DNA from: Prostheceraeus crozeri
Taxonomy: Eukaryota > Platyhelminthes > Polycladida > Euryleptidae
Length of the DNA: 64,000 nucleotides
NCBI GenBank assembly: GCA_907163375.1
Contig: CAJQUW010000614.1
Coordinates: forward strand, 248,001 to 312,000
Reading direction: 5' to 3'
Below are positions 56,128-64,000 of this stretch, piece by piece. The notes beneath the pieces are model-generated. The model was not told the origin of the DNA, ran no database searches, and worked only from the letters and a program-made list of their open reading frames with translations. Position 1 is the first letter of the stretch, and every line of letters begins with the position of its first letter. Made by a program: the position numbers and the translations under genes.

Positions 56128-58029
56128 GGATCCAATAAGGGGAAAACTGTGTGCAGTGCCTCGTTGCTTCTGAGAGATAAAGCATGAAAAGATATCCATA
56201 AGGAGAATTTCTTCGAGAACGAGTCAGATCAAGTTTTCCCGACAGCGGATGGAAACAAGGATTTAGTTCAATTTTCAAATTTAATGGAGCTTCAAATTTG
56301 ATGGAGTCTTGTTGATCTGACCATTCTGAAGATATTCACAGTCACATGCAAGCGATGATAAGCTGATTTTGTGATTCATAAGACGTACTGAAATTCTCTG
56401 CCTACTTAATGAATTCCTGCAGCTGTTCCATTAAAATTCGTACCTCTACTAGACCAATGAGCTGGAATAATTTATATCTATGAAGCCGTAAATTGGTGAG
56501 CGGGTTTCCGCAATCGTTGTACTGAGCTCTACTTCATTCAAACAACAAAATGAACATCAATAAAAGCATGTATCTCCGTAGACGGCAATGTGAAACAAAT
56601 CATTTTAAGATATCAGGGGAACATCTCCTTCGCAAATACGCATATTTCAGAAAACCAATCGATGAATTGTATTCATAGACCAATGTGTCTGGTTGAAATT
56701 CCGGAGGTGCTGCGACAGGGAGTATTCAGCCCTACCTAGCCACACACCCTCTGTTACCGAGAGTCTGTGCTTGTACAGTAGCATAGTTCCCAGCTAATGT
56801 GTAGCATGTCACCTGGCCAATACAAGTTGACATTCAAATGTGAAAAGTCTCTTTGAGAACTTTGTATATACATGCAAATGTGAATATGTGATAACAATGA
56901 TAACCTAATTTTATATGCACCAATTCTGTCGAACAAGAAGTGTATCATGACAATGGAGAAAGACAATTCAGAACAACAGCGTTATCTAGTTATATACCTC
57001 AAGATGCACTAAGAAGGTAATGCAACTTTCAGTCAATTTTTGAATTCTATACAAATTTATAAGCAACATAACTCTCTTTGATTCGCGATCGTTCGTTTTT
57101 TTGTAGGAATTTATATTCTGCAAATAGTATGATAAAAAAAGTTACAAACTTCTTCGAAAATTTGTCTTTGCGCTATTTACATCCAGCTCTACGAAGAAAC
57201 AAAATTTTTATCATAACCAACAATTTTGCAGAAATTAGCCACCGTTAATTTCCAGGATATGTGCTATGATCAATATTTGCATCTTTGCAAAGAATGGATC
57301 TGATATGCTTTGTCATGCATCGGTAGATGCCGAAGCTACAGCTGATTTTCAGAATAGAAGTCAGACTTACCCTTTGTTTATGTTAGTGGTACTCTTCTTA
57401 ACGTCAAATCGCAGTCATGCCGGCAAAAAGAGAGAGATCTTCAACATACAAGTAAAACCATAGAGTAAGTATGCATTAGGTAGAAGTTCGACTCAAAAGC
57501 TATCTGTATACAGTGAGAATTTTTGTATGACAAGATTCAGCTTTTCGCGGAGATTACGCTTAACTGTGGTCCAAAAAATTATTTAAGGAGTTTCTAATAA
57601 TCTAAATTTTTTGCAGATCTATGTACCATCGACATGAAGCTTCTTTATAAGTAGTATGAAACAAGTTGGATATCAAAAGGAATGAATATTTCCCAAGAAG
57701 CATCGTAACTACGCGGAAATTGTACTGATGATCAAGAAAATTTCATGTACCGCATTATAATGGAAGTCTTCAAGGAAAAATCGAGATCTTGCTTTCTCGG
57801 CTAAGATTTCATGTCTTATTAAGTTTTCATCGGGATTATTTTGTAATTCACTAAATTCATGTGTCATTTCTTGAATCTGTCTGATGATGGACCCATGGGT
57901 AGTAATGCATGCATTTACTGCTTTCAATGTCATGAAATCGTAAAGTAAGTATATAGTAGATAGAGTGTCAACCATAGAGTACCCATGCTTTCAAAGTTAA
58001 TTGAAATCATGCATTGTCTTTGATTACGT
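56128..58029. other. Gene-free stretch
   Basis: Short frames only. The minus-strand frame at 57709-57975 (88 residues) is helical in composition but unrecognised. Confidence 0.4.
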
Positions 58030-58170
58030 GACTTTGCTTGGCAGGTTGCCTGTGGTACGATCACGCTTAAGAAAGTACTAAGGCCGAACATGAAAGTAAT
58101 AGCAATTACCTATCGAATTGTTTATTTAACAAACATTACCTCTCCAAAGCTGTCATGACACGGACGATCT
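58030..58170 (-). repeat. Dispersed repeat, inverted relative to 63510-63640
   Basis: Read on the minus strand it matches the 63.5-kb copy through CCGTGTCA(T/C)GACAGC, TTGGAGAGGTAATG, AACAATTCGATAGG-like and CTTAAGCGTGATC words. A shorter third piece with the TGATCACGCTTAAG word lies near 58418. Confidence 0.7.
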
Positions 58171-58715
58171 GCAGAACAACATCATTTCTTTCTGCATTAC
58201 TATCATGATCACTCAATTCCGTTGTGATTTCTGGATAATTGCGAAAATTTGCACATTTGGAAACAATTCCGACTATCTCCCTTGAGTTCATTTAATAAAG
58301 TCGAAAGTGTACGGGATTTAATAAATGCGGAGTTACCACTCTACCTAATATATCTACTCTATGCAAGTCATCTTTGCTATACCAGTGGCCTAGGTCAAAG
58401 ACACCTAGGTTGCTTGTTTGATCACGCTTAAGAATATACTCTCTATAGTTTGAGTATGAAAGTATAGCAGCCATACAGTATTAGCAAATCAGTATTAATT
58501 GGATCCCAATGTGTACTTGACTATGATATACACATCGATTTCATAAATAAACTTGACATGAGACCCAATAACACATGTGTAGTGATGAAAATTTTCCGGA
58601 AACTTTTGAATCAAGATTTTCCATGGAAAATTTTGGAAAATATTGAAAAAAATCGGAGAATTATGGAATTTTTTTGGAAAATTTTGAAAGTTCTGATTTT
58701 TGGTGACAGGCCCTA

Positions 58716-58945
58716 TACTTTGACCGCTTCCACAGTCGAGGCATGCTGCACACCAATAGAAAGGGTCTAAAACTGCTGATTTTGATAATTATTTCGAATA
58801 AAGCAATCTTGAAAAATGAAAATTTTTTAATTTTTGTGATATAGTTTTTGCGTTTTCTACCACAGCCGAGGCATAGACACATCAATAGAATTGTTCTAAA
58901 GCTCTTGATTTCATCATATCATTTCGATTAAAACGATCGTAGCAA
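58716..58945 (+). repeat. Degenerate tandem duplication, unit about 130 bp
   Basis: Two units share CCACAG(T/C)CGAGGCAT, CA(C/T)CAATAGAA, TCTAAA(A/G)CT and ATTTCGA(A/T)TAAA. The preceding 58580-58700 is low-complexity, rich in GGAAAATTTT. Confidence 0.6.
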
Positions 58946-59264
58946 TACGAGTCTCGTCAGCGGATTTTTTAGCATTCCTTTGCCATCAGTGGCTTGTGGC
59001 AATGGCATTATTTAGTACTATAGCACAGACACCTTTTGAGACAACATGAATTTTTTCCTTTACAATGGGGTATAATTTCATGCAATGTGAAAGATCTGGA
59101 GCAAAAATAATGCACTTCATTTGGGAGTTTTTTTATAGCTTGAAAGTTAAGCTTTATTATGCATCCTTGATTGTAATGATACAAATTCTCCATGTGTTGA
59201 TGAACATGTGAAGCACAAGCACACAGTCCACCACAGCAATATAGGCCTACATGAGCGACCATAT

Positions 59265-59400
59265 GGAAGATATTTAAAGACTGTAAACTCGTGAGATATG
59301 TGAAAACTAAAGATATCCGTGATCAGGAGAAGAATATCTATGATAGCTTCTAACTTCAGGAATATTGTCCGATATCTTCGCTGAGGACAAACTACACATC
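59265..59400 (+). repeat. Second copy of the repeat found inside the 11-kb mariner
   Basis: Shares AAAGACTGTAAACTCGT and CGATATCTTCGCTGAGGACAAA with 11886-12030, same orientation. Confidence 0.65.
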
Positions 59401-59524
59401 TTCCATTTCTAGCTCAGATGGTTCAGATAGTTCCAAATCGATTTCAGATCTACTTAAATGAATTTTAGACATTTCCAGATGAATTGGAGATTCTCCAGTT
59501 GAATTTAAGACCGATGCTCTAGAT

Positions 59525-60161
59525 CAGGGGTGCTCAAACTTTTACATTTTTCGGCCGCCATTTCGAAGGCCGAAAGAATCACGGCCGCACTTAATATGTG
59601 TGCAAACAACTAGGTCAATAGTCAATCCTTTTTATATTTCACCACTCAAATTAGCTTTCCCTGATGAATGGCGCAGTGAAAATCGCACAAAGGCCTACTT
59701 CGTAAAGAATGAGTTGGCAAGTTAACCCATATACGACCGACGGTCATGTTTGACCCGAAAAGATTTTAACCTTAAGATGTGATTAGCACTCTCATTCTTA
59801 TTCAGGTCATGGACGTGAAGCTAACGCGCGAACAATTCGAGCAAACTTCAATTGTTCTTGTTTCTTTTAGCTGATGACTCTAGCCATGAATGCACATGCA
59901 TGTAACTTCCCTAAAATATTCTATTCATGAGTTATCGAACTGCCTGAACGCCTTCATCTCGTCTGCGGGCGCGCATTTTCCAAGCAGCATGGACATAGTG
60001 TTCGACAGCTACAAGGTGACCAGTATGCCACTATAGTGACGATTGTTTTTCGATTGCCGTGAACATCTGAAATATTTGCAATATACTTATTCTTTTTCAT
60101 TTACTTTTCATTGTCACGGTCTCAGTTTGCCTCTGCTACGGCCGCAGGTTGCGCATCCCTG
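59525..60161. mobile_element. Nonautonomous hAT element
   Basis: Ends CAGGGGTGCTCAAAC and CAGGGATGCGCAACC (inward from the right) are hAT-type. They are flanked by CTCTAGAT (59517-59524) and GTCTAGAT (60162-60169), seven of eight bases matching. GGCCGC words occur near both ends. No transposase in 637 bp. Confidence 0.85.
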
Positions 60162-60169
60162 GTCTAGAT

Positions 60170-61275
60170 CATCTGGGTAATGATTTTCTTCTTTTGATTG
60201 CTTTTGCATGTACGTGCAGTCATGCAACATTTTTTCCAGTTATATGAAGATCAACTACCTCTTTTCAATATATCTTAGTGACTCCTAAAGAGTTATAGCA
60301 AGATTCTTCCACTTTCTTCCAGCTATAGCGCCCAAAAGCGAATGCTGTAAATGCTCAAATAATTCTAAATAATAAATTTGATAGTTCTGAAGACTACATG
60401 ATGTAATTTTTGACATGATCACATGTCAAAACCGATATCACCTCGCTCACTCGATAGCGGATGAGTTTTGAAATGAGTCACTATGAACCATGTTCAAAAT
60501 CCCAAATCTTGGGTGGTTCGATGTGCCCCACAGCCGTTTACAAAGTACTATAATGCTTGTGTCTTAAATATAATATACCGTACTAAATATGCACATCTTA
60601 TATCACTTATATCATGAAAGAAATTATGTCCACATGAAATGCGTAAAATGCAGGCTTCCGATAGCTATTTCTACGTGCTCTAATTCTGAGGAGGAAGTGT
60701 TTACACACACGTACCGGCATGTGTGCTATGGATAGATTCTATTTGCAGTAGAATTAGCTAGAGAATTTTCTGTGTTGTGTGTGGGGAGTTAAAGAGATTC
60801 TTTGCTGATTCAACATAAAAAGAAGAAAGTTCAATTTTTTAAATTGTTATTGTGAAATCTATTAAATGAAGTGAGGATCTATACATGTATAAGCCTACTC
60901 ATGATATTTCACATATCCACCTGCTGAAATGAAAATGCTGTCAACCTAACGCTTCCAGTTAATGAGCGAGACAATGTTTGCTTTTTAATGAGTTCATGAA
61001 TAAGACATGCCTAAGCTTGTGTTGACTAAGAAAGTTGAAAGCTTCCTCCATTGATTACGAGTAATGTTTGCTTATATTAGTCATATACATGATCAATTTC
61101 GGCCCTTACTTATGGAAAATTACAATGAATGAAGTGACCTATTTGTTCCTACAAGATTCATTGTGTTGACATGAGAGCATTTTAGTAGGCCGCAGTTGTT
61201 CAAATATGATCTATTTGACTAAAACGTCAACACATTATTTACAGCTTTTCTGTATGTATAATTTTGTTACAGATG
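60170..61275. other. Downstream flank of the P450 gene
   Basis: AT-rich with no recognised feature. It must hold the P450 3' untranslated region and poly-A site, but no canonical AATAAA was seen close behind the stop on the minus strand. Confidence 0.4.
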
Positions 61276-62766
61276 TTACACAGGTGAAAATATTATTTCG
61301 TGAGGAAGAGGTTTTCTAAGAATTCCCATCGAACCATCTAGCAGTTTTTTTACATCAATTTCATCGTTCGTAAGCTTCACCCTAAATCTCTGCAAAATTG
61401 ATACAAATGCGATGAAAAGTTCCGTTCTTGCTAAACTTTCACCAAGACAGGCACGCTTTCCTAAAGAAAATGGAATCAAATACTTAGAAGCACAATATTC
61501 TCCGAGAGACGAGAGAAAATGTTGTGGATTAAATTCATGTGGCTTCTCCCAGATGCGTGGATCATGATGGATGCCATATAGATTACTCTGAATCATTGTA
61601 TCTTTCGGTATATCAAAGCCAAATAACTCTGTTTTCTCTGTGGCTCTGTGTAGGGCATTCAGTGGCAGTATACTAGAATATCGCATCACCTCGTCCAAGA
61701 CAGCACATACGTAATGTAGTTGCCGACGATCAGCCATTGTAGCAAGTCGCATTTGCCCTAAAACTGCATGTATCTCACTACGAACACGCTCTTGAATGTC
61801 ACAATGTGCTGATAGCAGTATGATAGCCCAACTGAGAGTTACAGCAGAACTTTCCGTTCCAGCGAAGAACAGATCAATTATGTCTCGACGAATCTGCCAA
61901 TCTGTAAAAGTGTGATTGTCTGGATGGTTTTCTTGTTGTCGATTCTTCTCAATTAAGAAAGCTTCGCAAATGTTAGATGCATTGTTGATTTCAATTGGTG
62001 GTTGAATATTCGAATCAAATAACTTCTTTTGTTGTTCTATTTTCTGTCGAATATATTCGGAAATGCAATCATTTGAATAAACCATTGGAATGTTTTTTCT
62101 TATAAACGGAATTTTTAATAAGAAAGGAATGACCAGTGGGATGATATTTGCAACTCTGAACTCCAACATTTTTTCAACATGATCAGTAAAATCCTTGAAG
62201 TGTTCTTCATTCGTTTCCGATCGTTCTCCAAACATCAATCGCGCAAAAATATTCGTAGTTTTCCTTGTGAACATGCTCTTTGTATTTAATGGTTTTCCTT
62301 GTAAGCTTTCAATATGGTCAATGAGGGCGACAATTTCATCATGAACTAATTCATTCAATGATGATTTTCCAACGCCGAACTCATGAAGAACCCGAAGCAT
62401 GAATCTTCTATGTTCTTTCCATAGAGGGCCATCAGTATTCAAAACTCCTCCGTCCAGACCAATAGCTTTGAGATGAGACCTTTGTTGGCGGCCAGCAAAG
62501 ATATCTGCTTGATTCACAAAACATTCATAAACCGCATCAAAGGAATTTAACATCACTATATCGAAGCCCAGGCCGAATGAATAAACATCGCCATAATCCA
62601 GCGAGTCCATGTAGATTTGAATATTAGTGGAACGTGCAAGCTTGTATATCATCATTAAAGTTCCGACTTTTCTTGGTGGTAGATGATATTTTGAGTGTTT
62701 ACGAAGCAGGTAAAAGCTGATGGATATCACAATTAGAGCGAACAGTATTAGTGTTATATAATCCAT
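61276..62766 (-). CDS. Cytochrome P450, CYP2-clan type, intron-less and intact
   Basis: A complete 496-residue monooxygenase in one exon. A membrane anchor (residues 4-21, followed by basic residues and an HLPPRK hinge) places it on the endoplasmic reticulum. Then come the C-helix WKEHRRF (Trp116, Arg120), the I-helix AGTES oxygen-activation motif (302-306), ExxR (Glu359, Arg362), the FNPQHF meander (about 413-418) and the heme loop FSLGKRACLG with ligand Cys440. Length is typical for microsomal P450s. The order and the AGTE/heme variants fit the CYP2 clan, which oxidises xenobiotics, fatty acids or steroids; the substrate is not predictable. No frameshift or stop. A splice-acceptor-like TGCATTTCTTCAG ends at 62797 on the minus strand, about 30 bases before the ATG, so a noncoding 5' exon is possible. 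Confidence 0.93.
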   Translation of the reverse strand: MDYITLILFALIVISISFYLLRKHSKYHLPPRKVGTLMMIYKLARSTNIQIYMDSLDYGDVYSFGLGFDIVMLNSFDAVYECFVNQADIFAGRQQRSHLKAIGLDGGVLNTDGPLWKEHRRFMLRVLHEFGVGKSSLNELVHDEIVALIDHIESLQGKPLNTKSMFTRKTTNIFARLMFGERSETNEEHFKDFTDHVEKMLEFRVANIIPLVIPFLLKIPFIRKNIPMVYSNDCISEYIRQKIEQQKKLFDSNIQPPIEINNASNICEAFLIEKNRQQENHPDNHTFTDWQIRRDIIDLFFAGTESSAVTLSWAIILLSAHCDIQERVRSEIHAVLGQMRLATMADRRQLHYVCAVLDEVMRYSSILPLNALHRATEKTELFGFDIPKDTMIQSNLYGIHHDPRIWEKPHEFNPQHFLSSLGEYCASKYLIPFSLGKRACLGESLARTELFIAFVSILQRFRVKLTNDEIDVKKLLDGSMGILRKPLPHEIIFSPV

Positions 62767-63269
62767 CGTGCTAATTGTAGTATGTGCACACTATTCCTGA
62801 AGAAATGCAACTTTTATCATCCACATGCCGGTATAAATTGATGTAGTTTACTGCAGAAGTCGCAATGCAATGATCGCATCTCTGTCCTGCTTGAGGTTCA
62901 TTGTACACAATACGCTGTATGATGCGCTGTCTCTTCAATACGGTTGATAAGCCACTATTTTTAGAGAGCTATTGATTGAATGCTACAAGACACACACAAG
63001 CAAAGGCGCAGGAATTTCAATGAAGGGAATACCCTATTTACTCCTAATTTCCATGGATTTCCCCTTTTCTATGATTGGATCTCTCTCTCTGCCTCTCTCT
63101 CACAAAAATTCAAAATTGATAGGTTGCATTTTCATGAAGGAAAATGCAGGACAATATTACAAGTATAATGTGGCATGTGACGAGAAGGATGAATGCATAG
63201 GAGTCCGAATGTCATGTCAAGTGAGGTGACATGTAGATGGTAATGGATAAATGAACGTGCACAACTTGC
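62767..63269. other. Upstream flank of the P450 gene
   Basis: Should contain the P450 promoter, but no convincing TATA box on the minus strand was found. A short CT-rich run at about 63080-63103 (TCTCTCTCTGCCTCTCTC) is low-complexity. The small frames here are not convincing. Confidence 0.4.
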
Positions 63270-63760
63270 AATTTAACCTGACCTGGGCAGGACCTTGGCC
63301 AAGGTAGAGTAGCAACTGAATGTTGATTAAATCCCGAATGTGTATACAGTTTCGATTTCATTGAATGAACTCGAGTTGAACCCAATTGGTGTTGATGCCG
63401 AATGTGAGATATGCAAATTTTCGAAGTTTTGAAGAATTTACGTGCCTACCGCGTAATTTGATATGATTTGACATAAATATAGAAGGAATAATAGTATTTT
63501 ACACATCCTCCGTGTCACGACAGCCTTGGAGAGGTAATGCTTGCTAAATTGTTAAATTAGCAATTCGAAGGTTGCTATCACTTAAATGCTTCTTAGTAAG
63601 AGTAGCTTCTTAAGCGTGATCATATCACACTTGCCATCGAAAGAACAAAAGATCATAATCAAAAACAAAGATGATAATTAGCTCTAAAGGATGTAAATGG
63701 GGCCACAACACTATTCAGATTCAAGAAGTTAAACATAAATTTTCGGAATCATAAAATCAT
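63270..63760 (+). repeat. Dispersed repeat, copy 2
   Basis: Matches 27530-27960 in the same orientation at its ends (AGGTAGAGTAGCAACT, GGGGCCACAACACTATTCAG). Its middle (63510-63640) matches 58030-58170 in inverse orientation, so all three belong to one family of which this is the fullest copy. Confidence 0.7.
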
Positions 63761-63959
63761 ACCGATGAAAATTGAAATAAAAAATTGAAATTACAGCCAA
63801 CAAGCACAAGGCGACCTCAAGTTTTGGCACTACTGCCGTTTAGTGCACCCTAAATTGGCGAGCACTGACCGAGTCATGAACAAGCGTAATAAGATCGTTT
63901 AACAACATGATTTAATCAACAGAATGAATGCCGTTCGTTCTTCCCTATAGTTATAAATG

Positions 63960-64000
63960 AGTGTCTTTGTGTCTTCGTGTGTCTTCGTCTTCGTCTTCGC
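63960..64000 (+). repeat. TCTTCG/TGTCTT simple repeat at window edge
   Basis: GTGTCTTCGT-like words become TCTTCG repeats that run off the end of the window. Confidence 0.7.

Noticed and set aside
62972-63229. 85-residue frame upstream of the P450
   Set aside because: Contains a low-complexity CT-rich run, overlaps another frame of similar length and shows no domain.

Overview
This window looks like nuclear DNA of an animal. It is AT-rich and gene-poor, and it is crowded with animal-type mobile elements: Polinton, piggyBac, hAT, Tc1/mariner, pogo-like, Harbinger-like, RTE LINE, a Penelope-like fragment and fold-back MITEs. There are no operons and no bacterial features. The mix, together with an intron-less CYP2-type P450, suggests an invertebrate, perhaps marine. 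The exact group cannot be fixed from sequence alone.

Layout. Bases 1 to about 16,000 are a Polinton (Maverick) fossil cut by the left window edge. Its capsid gene was split by a piggyBac copy (318-2956, TTAA duplicated). Further parts are a small hydrophobic protein, a PLA2-like region in frame with an integrase, an adenain-like protease on the minus strand, and a second small minus-strand protein. That last gene is split by an 8.4-kb element (7130-15542) whose ends carry CCCGGCTAACAA inverted repeats and clusters of TGCTACGTAG-like repeats. No transposase is recognisable inside it. This insert itself holds a CACTA-end MITE, three fold-back or palindromic elements and a dead mariner.

From 16 to 24 kb: a Harbinger-like MITE, an 812-bp long-armed inverted repeat, a nearly whole mariner of DD41D spacing, and a host C2H2 zinc-finger exon (minus). 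From 24.7 to 31.5 kb: a LINE 3' scrap, a Penelope-like fragment and an RTE LINE (minus) with an internal deletion in the RT. From 31.5 to 41 kb: old dispersed repeats, a tRNA-like SINE, a 365-bp tandem unit, a fold-back related to the one near 9 kb, a pogo-like element and a Tc1 remnant. From 41 to 49 kb: a hAT nested in a hAT, and a DD35E Tc1/mariner with another hAT nested in it. From 49 to 64 kb: mostly plain AT-rich sequence, a hAT MITE, inverted copies of a dispersed repeat, and one clear host gene, a complete cytochrome P450 (61276-62766, minus).

Only two host protein genes are well supported (the zinc finger and the P450). The rest is a layered record of transposition, and target-site duplications give an insertion order at several places.
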